Positions 33,980 through 43,597 of a stretch of DNA of 64,000 nt are shown here, one piece after another. The stretch lies in assembly GCA_047722305.1 (NCBI GenBank), contig JBDNYM010000002.1:1-64000 (forward strand), written 5' to 3'. The position numbers and the translations under genes were made by a program. Every line of letters begins with the position of its first letter. Position 1 is the stretch's first letter. The DNA is from JAKVJE01 sp047722305. Lineage in GTDB: Bacteria > Actinomycetota > Actinomycetes > Actinomycetales > Microbacteriaceae. Under the pieces are notes generated by a model, which did not search any database, was not told where the DNA came from, and was given only the letters and a program-made list of their open reading frames with translations.

Positions 33980-35491
33980 TCACTCGGGGACGGGCAGTCC
34001 CAGGATCAGCGCCTCGTAGAAGCGCGTCCCCCGCTGGAGCGCGTCGATGTCGACGAACTCGTCGATGCCGTGCAGGCCGTCGCGCTGGGCGGTGCTCATG
34101 TACAGGGGCCCGAGCCGGTAGACGTGCTTCGCGTACTGGTGGAAGAACCGCGAGTCGGTGGCCTGCATCATGACGTACGGCGAGACGAGCGCATCCGGGT
34201 AGCTGCGCCCGAGGGCGGCGGTGATGGCCGCGAACTGGGGCGCGTCGATCGGCGAGATCGGCGAGGGCTCTGAGGGCTCGTACGGCTCGATCGCCACGCG
34301 AGGGCCGAGCACCCGGCGCAGGTGCGCAGTCACGTCGGCGACCGTGTCGCCGGGGGCGATGCGGATGTTCAGCACGGCTTCGGCAGCGGCAGGCAGGACG
34401 TTGTCGGCACTGCCTCCGCGGATCATCGTGACCGCGATGGTCGTGCGCGTCATGGCGTTCGTCTCGGGCGTGGCCAGGGTCAGCACCCGGATGAGCGGGC
34501 GCGAGAACAGCCACAGGTTGGCCACGATCGCCCGCACCCCGAACGGGACCGCCGGGCGCAGCCCGGACAGCAGACCCCGCAGCGGCACGTTCATGCGCGC
34601 CGGGAACGGGTGACGTCGCAGTCGCGCCAGCGCCCGGGACAGCTCCACGATGGCGTTGCGGCGCCGGGGCAGCGAGGCGTGCCCGCCGACGCCCTCGACG
34701 CGCAGCCGGAAGCTGACCGTCCCCTTCTCGGCCACGCCCACCATCGCCATCGGCCGGGTCACGCCCGGGAACGGCGGCTCGACCACCGCTCCGCCCTCGT
34801 CGAGCACCAGCCAGGGATCGAGCCCGCGCTCCCGCAGCGTGCGGGCGATCTCGCGGGCGGCGGCGCCGTGGGTCTCCTCGTTGCCGCCCAACGAGACGTA
34901 GAGATCGCGCGGCGGCTCGACGCCGGCCGCCAGCAGGTTCTCGACCGCCTCCAGCAGAGTGACCAGCTCCCCCTTGTCGTCGATGGCGCCCCGGCCGCGC
35001 ACCTGGCCGTTGACGATGCTCCCGTCGAACGGCGGATGGCTCCAGCCGTCCTCTTCAGCGGCCGGCACCACGTCGTAGTGGGCCATGAGCACCACCGGGC
35101 GGGTCGGGTCGGCGCCGCGCCAGTGGTACACGATGCCGAACTGGGTGATCTTCTCGCGCTCCAGCCGCTCGTGCAGCAGCGGGTAGAGCTCCCGCAGCTC
35201 GTCCTCGAACCGTTCGAACGGCGCCGGTCCGGTCTCGTCGACACTGGCCGACACGGTGGGGATGCGGATGAGCCGCGCCAGCCGCTCCCCCACCCCGTCG
35301 CGCTCCGGGACGGGCGCCCGCCGGTCGTCGGCAGCGGAGGTCGCGTCGGGGCCGGCAGCGCCGGCCCGGGCGAGCACCACCGCCGCCGTGGCCGCGACGG
35401 CACCGACCGCGACCCCGGCCACCAGGCGCCCCACCCGGCGCGCCCTGTGCATCCCCGACCCGGTGTCCGCCCCGCCTGCGTGCTCGCTCAT
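33980..35491 (-). CDS. M20-family metallopeptidase, membrane-anchored carboxypeptidase-like
   Basis: 503 residues. An N-terminal hydrophobic segment (LVAGVAVGAVAATAAVVLAR, about residues 21-40) probably anchors or exports it. The M20 catalytic domain has the metal motif VVLMAHYDVVPA near residue 135 and the bridging RGRGAIDDKGELVTLLEA near residue 170. LGGNEETHGAAA near residue 205 contains the catalytic Glu pair, and a late His lies in DSRFFHQYAKHVYR. The dimerisation domain includes GGHASLPRRRNAI. The closest pattern is carboxypeptidase S/PM20D1-like enzymes. The start ATG 35491 is just before the MSEH segment; divergent to the GT2 gene. Confidence 0.85.
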   Translation of the reverse strand: MSEHAGGADTGSGMHRARRVGRLVAGVAVGAVAATAAVVLARAGAAGPDATSAADDRRAPVPERDGVGERLARLIRIPTVSASVDETGPAPFERFEDELRELYPLLHERLEREKITQFGIVYHWRGADPTRPVVLMAHYDVVPAAEEDGWSHPPFDGSIVNGQVRGRGAIDDKGELVTLLEAVENLLAAGVEPPRDLYVSLGGNEETHGAAAREIARTLRERGLDPWLVLDEGGAVVEPPFPGVTRPMAMVGVAEKGTVSFRLRVEGVGGHASLPRRRNAIVELSRALARLRRHPFPARMNVPLRGLLSGLRPAVPFGVRAIVANLWLFSRPLIRVLTLATPETNAMTRTTIAVTMIRGGSADNVLPAAAEAVLNIRIAPGDTVADVTAHLRRVLGPRVAIEPYEPSEPSPISPIDAPQFAAITAALGRSYPDALVSPYVMMQATDSRFFHQYAKHVYRLGPLYMSTAQRDGLHGIDEFVDIDALQRGTRFYEALILGLPVPE

Positions 35492-35576
35492 GCGGTCAGT
35501 GTAGGGCGGTCGCTGCATGGCCGGTAGGATGCCAAGGGTCGGCAGCAATCGCTCCGGCAGGGCGCGAGGAGCGAAC

Positions 35577-37427
35577 GTGGGTGAGAGGGTGACAGCGGTC
35601 GTGGTCGCCTATGACCGCCAGGCCCTGCTCTGCGACGCGCTCGACGCGCTCGCCGCCCAGACGCACCCGCTGGCGCGCATCATCGTGATCGACAACGCGT
35701 CCACCGACGAGTCCGCCGCGGTCGCGCGCGCGCATCCCGCCCATCCCGACGTGATCACCCTCAGCCGCAACACCGGCGGCGCGGGCGGATTCGCCGCCGG
35801 GCTGGCCCTGGCGCTGGCCGAGGACGGCCCTGCCACCAGTCCAGCCGACTTCGTCTGGCTGATGGACGACGACACCATTCCCACCCCCACGGCCCTGGAG
35901 GCCCTGCTGCGGGTCGGCTCCGGCTGGGCCGACGCCCATGGTGGCCGCGGCCCCGCGGTGCTCTCGTCGCGCGCGGTGTGGACCGACGGCCGCACCCATC
36001 CCATGAACACCCCGCGGCGGCGGCCCTTCGTGCGGGTCGCGGATGTGCGCGCGGCCGCCCGGGTGCACGCCCTGCCGATCCGGTCGGCGTCGTTCGTATC
36101 GCTGCTGGTCGCCGCGGACGCCGCCCGCACCGAGGGCCTGCCGATCGCCGACTACTTCCTGTGGAACGACGACTTCGAGTACTCCGCCCGCCTGCTGCGC
36201 ACCCGCGTCGGGCTCTGGGCGCCGGACTCGGTGGTCGAGCACCGCACCGCCTACTTCGGCGCCACCGACCAGGACCCCGGCGGGCGCTTCCGCTTCGAGG
36301 TGCGCAACAAGCTGTGGCTGTTCCGCGCCTCCCCGGCGCTGGCCGGCCGCGACCGGCTGCTGTACGGGGCGTCCACCCTCGCCCGCTGGCTGCGGACGTT
36401 CGCCGGCTCCTCCGACCGGGCGCTGCTGCGACGGGCCTTCGCCGCCGGGCTGCGCGAGGGGATCGGTCGGCTGCCCCGGCCGAATGCGGCGGTGTTCGCG
36501 GATGTCGAGCCCGGCATCGTCGCCACGGCCATGCAGCACCTCGACGCCGTTCGGACGCCCCCGCTGGAGACCGCCGATTTCACCGTGCTGCTCCCGGTCT
36601 ACGCCGGGGACCGGGCCGATCGCTTCCGGGCCGCGCTGCGGTCGGCGACCGCCGACCAGACGCGGCGCCCGGCCGAGGTCGTCATCGTGCGGGACGGCCC
36701 CGTCGGCGCCGAGCTGCAACGCGCCCTCGACACCGCCGCGGAGACCACCGACGGGGTGACGGTGCATCTGGTCGCCCTGGAGCGCAACACCGGCCTGGCC
36801 GGGGCGCTCAACGCGGGCCTGCGGCGGTGCCGCACCGAGCTCGTCGCCCGCCAGGACGCCGACGACCTCAGTCGCCCGACCCGGTTCGAGCGCCTGATCC
36901 CGCGTCTGGCCGACCACGACCTCGTCGGCTCGTATGTGCAGGAGTTCACGGCCCGCCCCGACGGCACCCCCGAACCGGGACTGGTGCGCACCGTCCCGCT
37001 CGACCGGGCCGCCATCAGGGCCGGGGCCCGGCTCGCCTCGCCCTTCCACCATCCCTCCGTCGCCTTCCGGCGCAGCGTCGTGCTGGCCGCGGGCGGCTAC
37101 CCGGCACTGGCCTCCATGGAGGACTACGCGCTGTGGGCGACCCTGATCGCCCGCGGGGCCGCGACCGCGAACGTGCCCGAGCCTCTCGTCCTCTACCGGG
37201 TCGACGCGGGGGCATACGCCCGCCGCGGCGGCTGGGGTCTGCTGCGCGCCGAGCTGCGGATGCAGCGCCGCCTGCGCCGCACCGGTCTCACCTCCCCGGT
37301 GCAGTGCGCACGCAACGTGGTGGTCCGGGGCGCCTACCGGCTGGTGCCGGAGACGGCCCGCCGCAGCCTGTACCGGATCTGGCAGGGGCTGCGCTCCCGC
37401 CGCGCGCACCCGACGGGGCCGCGGTAA
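35577..37427 (+). CDS. Tandem-domain glycosyltransferase (GT2-GT2)
   Basis: 616 residues with two GT-A domains. The N-terminal domain (about 1-300) starts VTAVVVAYDRQALLCDAL and has a metal motif VWLMDDDTIPTPTA near residue 99 and WNDDFEYSARLL near 200. This pattern is seen in GlfT2-like galactofuranosyl and rhamnosyl transferases. The C-terminal domain (about 330-570) begins FTVLLPVYAGDRADRF, has ELVARQDADDLSRPTRFERL near 435, and MEDYALWATLIARG near 525. A GTG start at 35577 with AGGAG at proper spacing is preferred over an ATG 60 bp upstream. The stop overlaps the next ATG (TAATG), so the DUF6541 protein is co-translated. Confidence 0.85.
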   Translation: MGERVTAVVVAYDRQALLCDALDALAAQTHPLARIIVIDNASTDESAAVARAHPAHPDVITLSRNTGGAGGFAAGLALALAEDGPATSPADFVWLMDDDTIPTPTALEALLRVGSGWADAHGGRGPAVLSSRAVWTDGRTHPMNTPRRRPFVRVADVRAAARVHALPIRSASFVSLLVAADAARTEGLPIADYFLWNDDFEYSARLLRTRVGLWAPDSVVEHRTAYFGATDQDPGGRFRFEVRNKLWLFRASPALAGRDRLLYGASTLARWLRTFAGSSDRALLRRAFAAGLREGIGRLPRPNAAVFADVEPGIVATAMQHLDAVRTPPLETADFTVLLPVYAGDRADRFRAALRSATADQTRRPAEVVIVRDGPVGAELQRALDTAAETTDGVTVHLVALERNTGLAGALNAGLRRCRTELVARQDADDLSRPTRFERLIPRLADHDLVGSYVQEFTARPDGTPEPGLVRTVPLDRAAIRAGARLASPFHHPSVAFRRSVVLAAGGYPALASMEDYALWATLIARGAATANVPEPLVLYRVDAGAYARRGGWGLLRAELRMQRRLRRTGLTSPVQCARNVVVRGAYRLVPETARRSLYRIWQGLRSRRAHPTGPR

Positions 37428-39547
37428 TGGTGGCCTCCGCACCGGAGACGTGGTGGGGCGTCCTCCCGCCGCTGCTGGCGGCCGCCCTGCTGCTCGCCCT
37501 GCCCGGCGTCCTCCTGCTGCTGCCGCTGCGGCTGCGCCCGCTGGCCCTGTTCGCGGCGGCGGCCCCGACCTCGCTGGCGCTGATCGGCATCGCCGGCGTG
37601 CTCGGCGGGTTCACGGGCGTGCGCTTCCTCTGGTTCGAGCCGTTCGTCCTGGCCGTCCTGGCCGGGCTGCTGCTCGAGTACGCCGTGCGCCGCTGGCCCG
37701 TCGGCGCCGCCCCGGAGCGGCTCCGGTGGGTCCGCTGGCGCCGATCGGACCGGCGCGCGCTCAGAGAGGGCGTCCGCCGCCACCCGCTGGCCGCCCGCCG
37801 CATCCTGCTCGTCCTGTGCTGGTCGCTCGGCACCGTCGCCTTCGCGGTGACCATGTTCCACGGCGTCCCCTCGCCCAGCCACCTCTCCCAGACCTACGAC
37901 AACGTGTTCCACCTGAACGCGACCATGTCGATCCTCGCCCACGGCAACGCCTCCTCGCTGCAGCTGCGCACCCTCACCGAGCCCCTGCAGCACTTCGCCA
38001 CCTACCCCGCCGCCTGGCACGCCACCGCGGCGGCGGCCGTGCAGATGACCGGCGCCGACGTCCCCACCGCCTTCAACGGGCTGGCGATCGCCGTGTTCGC
38101 CTGCGCGTGGATGCCCGGCGTGGCCTGGTTCTCGGCCGGCCTGGTGCGGCGCAGCGACCGGCTGGCCGCCACCGCCATCGCCCTGGTGCTGGCCGCCGGA
38201 CTCGGCTTCTACCCCGGGGCGCTCCTGATCTGGGGGGTGCTCTACCCCACCTACCTCGCCTACGCGATCCTGCCCGCCGGGCTCGGGCTCGCCGTCCTGG
38301 TCGTCCGGCGCCTGCTGCGCTGGGGCAACGGCAACGGGCTGGCCGCCGGGCCGACGTGGACGCTGTGGGTGCTGATCGTGCTCTGGCTGGCCGCGGCCGG
38401 CTTCTCGCACCCGCGCTCGCTGATCGGGGCGGCGGTGGTCGCGGTCCCGCTCGCGGTCGCGGTCGCGGTCGACCTGCTGCGGCGGCGCTGGCGCACCGGG
38501 CCGCGCGCTCGACGGCGCATCGTCGCCGGCCTCGCCATCGCCGTGGCCGCGCTGGCCGTCATCGTGGCCGGGACGGTGCTGTTCGTCTACCGCCATTACG
38601 ACCTGGCCCATCGACCCGTCTCCGACCACCTGACCGGCGTGCAGGCGCGGCCCGTCGAGTCGTTCGGAGCGGCCCTCTGGCAGGTACTCGCCCTCGACGC
38701 CTTCACCGGCGCCGGCGCCCAGCGCACCGGGCCGCTGATCGGCTTCGCGATCGCCGTGGCCGCCGCCGCCGTGTGGACGTTCTGGACCCGCCACCGCACC
38801 CGCTGGCTGGTCGTCGCCTACGTCATCGTGGGGGTGCTGTACGCCCTCGCCGCCGGCAGCGACACCGCCTTCGCGAAGATCGCCACCGGCATGTGGTACA
38901 AAGACCGCTTCCGGCTGGCCGCCCTGCTGCCGGCCCTGGCCATCCCGCTCGTGGCCGTGTTCCTGGCGCAGGCCCCGCGGCGCTGGCCCTGGAAGGGACG
39001 CGGGACGGCGGCGCCCGTCGTCCCGCTCGTCACCGCCGGCCTGACGCTGGTGATCGCCGTGTCATCCTGGGCCCCCCTCGGGGCCGCCCTCGGCAGCGCC
39101 GCCCAGACCGCCTACCGGCTGCCGCCCGCCGACGACACCGCCTTCGTCACCACATCCAAGGCCGCCCTGATGCGGCAGCTGCCCGGTATCGTACCCGCCG
39201 GGCAGCGGGTGCTCGGCAACCCCTGGAACGGGTCGTCGCTGTCGTGGGTGCTCGGCGACCGCGAACCCGTGTTCCCGCACCTCGAAGGCGCCTGGGACCC
39301 CGACCGCGTCACCGTCGCCACCCGCCTCGATCAGCTCGGCACCGACCCCGCCGTCTGCGACGCCTTGCACCGCCTGCACGTGCGCTACGTCCTCGAAGGC
39401 CCGGAGCCGCCCGGACCGGTCACCCCGGCGCAGCAGCAGTACGCGTCCATCCACCGTGCTGCCGCGGCCGGCCTGCTCACGCAGGTGCGCAGCGCGACCG
39501 GGATGACGCTCTACCGCATCGACCGGTGCCCGCCGGCGAGGAATTAA
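37427..39547 (+). CDS. DUF6541 polytopic membrane protein
   Basis: 706 residues with about 13 predicted helices in the first 570 residues, then a large extracytoplasmic C-terminal domain (about 575-706). FHGVPSPSHLSQTYDNVFHL near residue 145, with an acidic residue after the second helix, resembles the first loop of GT-C glycosyltransferases. DUF6541 proteins occur in actinobacterial cell-wall glycan clusters and are thought to be GT-C-like. The gene overlaps the GT2-GT2 gene by one base, which strongly suggests the two act together on a lipid-linked or wall glycan. Confidence 0.82.
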   Translation: MVASAPETWWGVLPPLLAAALLLALPGVLLLLPLRLRPLALFAAAAPTSLALIGIAGVLGGFTGVRFLWFEPFVLAVLAGLLLEYAVRRWPVGAAPERLRWVRWRRSDRRALREGVRRHPLAARRILLVLCWSLGTVAFAVTMFHGVPSPSHLSQTYDNVFHLNATMSILAHGNASSLQLRTLTEPLQHFATYPAAWHATAAAAVQMTGADVPTAFNGLAIAVFACAWMPGVAWFSAGLVRRSDRLAATAIALVLAAGLGFYPGALLIWGVLYPTYLAYAILPAGLGLAVLVVRRLLRWGNGNGLAAGPTWTLWVLIVLWLAAAGFSHPRSLIGAAVVAVPLAVAVAVDLLRRRWRTGPRARRRIVAGLAIAVAALAVIVAGTVLFVYRHYDLAHRPVSDHLTGVQARPVESFGAALWQVLALDAFTGAGAQRTGPLIGFAIAVAAAAVWTFWTRHRTRWLVVAYVIVGVLYALAAGSDTAFAKIATGMWYKDRFRLAALLPALAIPLVAVFLAQAPRRWPWKGRGTAAPVVPLVTAGLTLVIAVSSWAPLGAALGSAAQTAYRLPPADDTAFVTTSKAALMRQLPGIVPAGQRVLGNPWNGSSLSWVLGDREPVFPHLEGAWDPDRVTVATRLDQLGTDPAVCDALHRLHVRYVLEGPEPPGPVTPAQQQYASIHRAAAAGLLTQVRSATGMTLYRIDRCPPARN

Positions 39548-39553
39548 CCCGGC

Positions 39554-39988
39554 TCAGGCGACCTGGCCGCGGTGCTCGCGGTGCAGCGGGGCCCGGCGCA
39601 GCAGCGCCTGGATGCGCCCCACCAGCTCGATCATCGAGAACGGCTTGCCCAGCCAGTCGTCGGCGCCGGCCTCCAGCATCGCCACCCGCACATCCGACCC
39701 GCCCAGCGCGGACACCACCAGGATCGGGATCTCGGGGTTCGTCACCCGGATGCGGCGGATCGCCTCGCGCCCGTCGAAGCCGGGCATCATGACGTCCAGC
39801 ACCAGCACGTCCGGCGGGTCGGCGACCGCGGCGCGCACGGCGCCGGGACCGTCGCCCACCACATCCACCTCGCAGCCGGAAGCCCGGAGCGCTGTCGAGA
39901 TCAGATGCGCGATGCCGGGGTCGTCGTCGGCCACCAGCACCCGCAGGGACCCGCCGTCAGCATGGCGGGGAAGTTCGGGAAACACCAT
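39554..39988 (-). CDS. Stand-alone response-regulator receiver domain
   Basis: 144 residues, essentially one CheY-like receiver. LRVLVADDDPGIAHL supplies the acidic pair, VLVLDVMMPGFDGREAI carries the phospho-acceptor Asp near residue 65, VVSALGGSDVRVAM the Ser/Thr switch, and WLGKPFSMIELVGRI the conserved Lys near residue 115. There is no output domain and no histidine kinase nearby, so it must act by protein contact or be a phosphate sink. It is convergent with the DUF6541 gene and upstream of no obvious partner. Confidence 0.88.
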   Translation of the reverse strand: MVFPELPRHADGGSLRVLVADDDPGIAHLISTALRASGCEVDVVGDGPGAVRAAVADPPDVLVLDVMMPGFDGREAIRRIRVTNPEIPILVVSALGGSDVRVAMLEAGADDWLGKPFSMIELVGRIQALLRRAPLHREHRGQVA

Positions 39989-40041
39989 GCCTCTCAGCCT
40001 CTCCTCTTCGCATCGGAAGATCATCCGGATCCGCTGGGGAT

Positions 40042-42165
40042 CTACTTCGGATCGGTCAGGTCGTAGACCGTCGTCCCCGCCACGGTCTGCGCCGAATAGT
40101 GAGCCGCCACCCAGGTGGCGATCCGCTGCGCCGCATCCGACCCGCCCCGGGACGTCATGCCGGAGCCGCCCGAACCGATGTAGTAGTGGATTTTGTGCGC
40201 GGCCGCCAGCCGTTGGAACTGCTTCAGCGTCGGAGACGGGTCGGAGCCGTTGAACCCGCCGATCGGCATCACCGACTTCCGCGTCGCCAGCTGAAAGCTC
40301 GCCGCGGTCTGCGATCCGGTCGCGGCCGCCACCCACGTGTAGTCGTCGGCGTTCTCCAGCAGCAGCGCCGTCAGCTGGCTCGACACCGACGAGCCGTTGA
40401 GCAAGCCGTTGCCGCCGCCCTGTCGGCCAGTCGACTCGACGCCCTGGCCGCCGCCGGCAACCCCGGGCAGGCCACCTTCAGCGCCGGCCGGCGGGATGCC
40501 GCCGGGCTGGGACCCGCCGTTCCCATCGGGGGGCGCACCAATGCCCGGAGTTCCCTGGCCGCCGAAACCGCCCCGACCGCCCGGGCTCCATCGACCGCCG
40601 GTACCGCCCTGGCCGGGCTGACCGCCGAAACGGCCCTGACCGCCCCGTCCGCCGAAACCGGTGCTGCCGGTCACCGCCGGACCAGCGGTGACGATCGAAC
40701 CGCTGTGCGAGGTGAGCAGGGTGTCGGTCGAGTAGGCGCCCGGGCCGGCCGCCAGGCCGAGCACCGTCAGGATGACCGCTGCGACCGACAGCGGGCGCCG
40801 CCCGGCGGGTGTCATCCAGGGGATGATCGCGAGTCCCGCCGCTGCCAGGAGGGAGAGGACCAGCGCCGCCACCGGCAGCCAGGTCATCCAGCCGGTGCTG
40901 CGCCGCAGCAGCGCGAACGCCCACAGACCGCTGACAAGCACGATGCCACTGCTGGTAAGCGGAACCCATCTCCGGCGCCGCCGTTCCCAGAGCAGGTGCA
41001 CGCCGATACCGACGGTCGCAGCCAGTGGCGCCGCCAGCGCCACGGTGTAGTAGGCATGGAAGATCCCCGACATGAAGCTGAATACGGCCCAGATCACGAC
41101 CAGGGACCCGCCCCACAGGACCAACGAAGCACGCTGCAGATCGGTCCGCGGCCGGCGGCCGGTCACGACGAGCCCGATGACGAGCAGGATGAACGCCGCC
41201 GGGGCCAGCCACGAGATCTGCCCGCCGAACTCCCCGTCGAACAGCCGGGAGATACCGGTCGACCCCCACATCCCGCCGCCAGCACCGCCGGTGCCGCCGA
41301 CCGACCCGGTCTCATCACCGCTCAACCGTCCCAGGCCGTTGTAGCCGAAGGTGAGCTCCAGAAACGAGTTGTGCTGCGACCCGCCGATGTAGGGCCGGCT
41401 GGAGGCGGGCCACAGCTCGACCGCGGCCACCCACCAGCCGGCGGAGGCGACCATCGCCGCCAGGGCGAGCGCCGCGTCGCGCACCCGGCGCCACAGCGGC
41501 ACCGGGGCGATCGCCAGGTAGGCCGCGAACACCGGCAACACGAGAAAGGCCTGGAGCTGCTTGGTGAGGAAGCCGAGGCCCACCAGCGCTCCGGCCCAGA
41601 CCATCCACCGCATCCGCCCGTCCTCGCAGCCGCGCAGCACGAAGTAGGTGGCCAGGGTGAGCAGCAGAGTGAGCAGGGCGTCAGGATTGTTGAACCGGAA
41701 CATGAGCACCGCTGCCGGGGTGGTCGCCAGGACGGCCGCTGCGACGAACGCGGCCAGCGGCGAGAACCAGCGCCGCGCGGCCGTCCAGACCACCGCGATC
41801 GTCCCCAGCCCCATCAACACCTGCGGGATCAGAATCGACCAGCTGGACAGGCCGAAAACGCGCACGGAGAGCGCCATCGCCCACAGAGCCGCCGGGGGCT
41901 TGTCGACGGTGATCGAGGCGGCCGCGTCGGAGGCGCCGAAGAAGAACGCCTTCCAGGACACGCTGCCAGCCTGCACTGCCGCCGAGTAGAAGCTGTTCGC
42001 CCAGCCGTTGGCCGACAGGCCGATCGTCCAGATCACCCCCACGACGAGCAGCACCGTCCAGAGGACGGGACGCTCCCAGAGCGCTCGGCCGATGGGGTGG
42101 ACGAGAGACCGCCACCAGGCGCGATGGAGAGGACGGGCGCGGACGGGAGTCGATGCGCTGGTCAT
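40042..42165 (-). CDS. GT39 (PMT/ArnT-like) membrane glycosyltransferase with Gly-rich extracytoplasmic tail
   Basis: 707 residues. Residues 25-515 hold about 12-13 helices of a GT-C enzyme that takes a sugar from a polyprenyl phosphate carrier. The first extracytoplasmic loop has WANSFYSAAVQAG and the segment SITVDKPPAALWAMALS near residue 80, typical of the YkcB/ArnT group. A Gly/Gln/Pro-rich stretch (about 530-620) leads to a folded C-terminal domain containing YYIGSGGSGM and TTVYDLTDP. It is followed upstream by a GT2-GtrA gene 5 bp away, the likely maker of its lipid-linked sugar donor. Confidence 0.87.
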   Translation of the reverse strand: MTSASTPVRARPLHRAWWRSLVHPIGRALWERPVLWTVLLVVGVIWTIGLSANGWANSFYSAAVQAGSVSWKAFFFGASDAAASITVDKPPAALWAMALSVRVFGLSSWSILIPQVLMGLGTIAVVWTAARRWFSPLAAFVAAAVLATTPAAVLMFRFNNPDALLTLLLTLATYFVLRGCEDGRMRWMVWAGALVGLGFLTKQLQAFLVLPVFAAYLAIAPVPLWRRVRDAALALAAMVASAGWWVAAVELWPASSRPYIGGSQHNSFLELTFGYNGLGRLSGDETGSVGGTGGAGGGMWGSTGISRLFDGEFGGQISWLAPAAFILLVIGLVVTGRRPRTDLQRASLVLWGGSLVVIWAVFSFMSGIFHAYYTVALAAPLAATVGIGVHLLWERRRRRWVPLTSSGIVLVSGLWAFALLRRSTGWMTWLPVAALVLSLLAAAGLAIIPWMTPAGRRPLSVAAVILTVLGLAAGPGAYSTDTLLTSHSGSIVTAGPAVTGSTGFGGRGGQGRFGGQPGQGGTGGRWSPGGRGGFGGQGTPGIGAPPDGNGGSQPGGIPPAGAEGGLPGVAGGGQGVESTGRQGGGNGLLNGSSVSSQLTALLLENADDYTWVAAATGSQTAASFQLATRKSVMPIGGFNGSDPSPTLKQFQRLAAAHKIHYYIGSGGSGMTSRGGSDAAQRIATWVAAHYSAQTVAGTTVYDLTDPK

Positions 42166-42170
42166 GGGGA

Positions 42171-43457
42171 TCAGTTCCTTCCGGATTTCAGTTCTGAGGA
42201 GACCGCGCGCGCCGGCTGGCGATCGGGATGCGGGTCGGGCGCAGACCCCGAGTCGGGCGCAGACCCCGGATCGGGCGCGGGATCGCGGCGCCGGAAGACC
42301 CACGTCTTGAAGAGCACGAACCGCAGCAGCGTGGCGGCGAGATTCGCGGCGGTCAGCACGATGAGCTCCCAGATCGATCCCGCCTGCGGCGCCCACAGAT
42401 GAAGCGCGCCCAGTGATGACGCGGTGATCGCCCACCCGAGCCCGAAGACGAGCATCCCCTCGAGGTGGTGCCGCGCAAGACGCCGGCGGCCGCGAACCGC
42501 GAACGTGTATCGGCGATTCGCGGCCGTGTTCACCACGGCGGTCAGCAGCAGGGCGCCGAAGTTCGCCGCTTGCGGCGCCAGAGCGAGGCGCAGCGCCAGG
42601 TACAGGACCGCATAGGCCAGGGTGCTGAGCACCCCGATGGCCGCGAAACGGCCGACCTGCACCGCGAGAGGGGGCTGGGGCACCGGCATGTCACCGCCCA
42701 GCACGGCCGCCCGCAGCGTCGCCAGCGACTCCACATCGCGGGAGTGCGCCCGCTGGATGCGCCACATGCCGCGCAGATCCTCCAGGGCGGTGGCGCGCAC
42801 ATCCACCCGGGAATCGGGATCGTCGACCCAGTCGACGGGGACTTCCGCAATCCGCAGCCCGCAGCGCTCGGTGAGCACAAGCAGCTCCGTGTCGAAGAAC
42901 CAGTCATCGTCGTGGACGTGCGGCAGCAGAACGCGCGCGGCGTCCGTGCGGATGGCTTTGAACCCGCACTGGGCGTCGCTGAAGCGCACCCCGAGAGCGA
43001 CGCGCAGCAACAGGTTGTAGCAGCGGGAGATGGTGTCGCGCCTGGGTCCGCGGACGATGCGCGCGCCGCGCCCCAGCCGGCTGCCGATCGCCAGCGACGA
43101 ATGCCCCGACATGAGCGGGGCGATCAGGGGAGGCAGAGCCGACAGATCGGTGGAGAGGTCGACGTCCATATAGGCGCACACGTCTGCGGTGCTGCTCAGC
43201 CAGGCGCGCTTCAGGGCGCGTCCGCGCCCCTTCTCGTCCAGGTGGAGGACACTGACGCCGGGGAATCGGTGCGCGAGCGCGCGGGCGACCGCGAGGGTCC
43301 CGTCGCTGGAGGCGTTGTCGGCGATGATGATGCGCGTCTCCCAGGGGAAGCCCCGCTGCAGGAAGGCGTGCAGCCGAGACACCGTCGCCGGCAGTGCCGT
43401 CTGCTCGTTGTAGACGGGGATGACGATGTCGACGATTCCAGTACTCGTGTGCTCCAT
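42171..43457 (-). CDS. GT2-GtrA fusion, polyprenyl-phosphate glycosyltransferase
   Basis: 428 residues. The N-terminal 245 residues are a DPM1-like GT2: DIVIPVYNEQTALPATVSRL at the start, ADNASSDGTLAVARAL, then AYMDVDLSTDLSALP near residue 95, and DAQCGFKAIRTDAAR near 150. Residues 265-390 form a four-helix GtrA domain (VGRFAAIGVLSTLAYAVLYL), thought to flip the product across the membrane. The Asp/Pro/Ser-rich tail is encoded by short repeats near 42,233-42,287. It overlaps no gene but lies 5 bp before the GT39 gene, a donor-synthase/acceptor-transferase pair. The start is ATG 43457. Confidence 0.88.
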   Translation of the reverse strand: MEHTSTGIVDIVIPVYNEQTALPATVSRLHAFLQRGFPWETRIIIADNASSDGTLAVARALAHRFPGVSVLHLDEKGRGRALKRAWLSSTADVCAYMDVDLSTDLSALPPLIAPLMSGHSSLAIGSRLGRGARIVRGPRRDTISRCYNLLLRVALGVRFSDAQCGFKAIRTDAARVLLPHVHDDDWFFDTELLVLTERCGLRIAEVPVDWVDDPDSRVDVRATALEDLRGMWRIQRAHSRDVESLATLRAAVLGGDMPVPQPPLAVQVGRFAAIGVLSTLAYAVLYLALRLALAPQAANFGALLLTAVVNTAANRRYTFAVRGRRRLARHHLEGMLVFGLGWAITASSLGALHLWAPQAGSIWELIVLTAANLAATLLRFVLFKTWVFRRRDPAPDPGSAPDSGSAPDPHPDRQPARAVSSELKSGRN

Positions 43458-43597
43458 GTCCCCCACGATGGGAGACGGACATGGATCGTCTCTGCGACGG
43501 GCCAATCACCAGGATGTGAGTTCTCGGTGCCCTGGTTGGATATCCGCCCGGAGCGAGCTGAGCTGAGTGCCGGGTCGGGCGCGCCGGGGAGGAAGCG

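Noticed and set aside
35978..37426. Long N-terminal extension of the DUF6541 protein
   Set aside because: It runs through the GT2-GT2 gene in another frame; the overlapping TAATG junction at 37425-37429 defines the real start.
37334..38794. 486-codon minus-strand frame inside the DUF6541 gene
   Set aside because: Asp/Gly/Arg/Gln-rich shadow of a transmembrane gene; no start context or domain.
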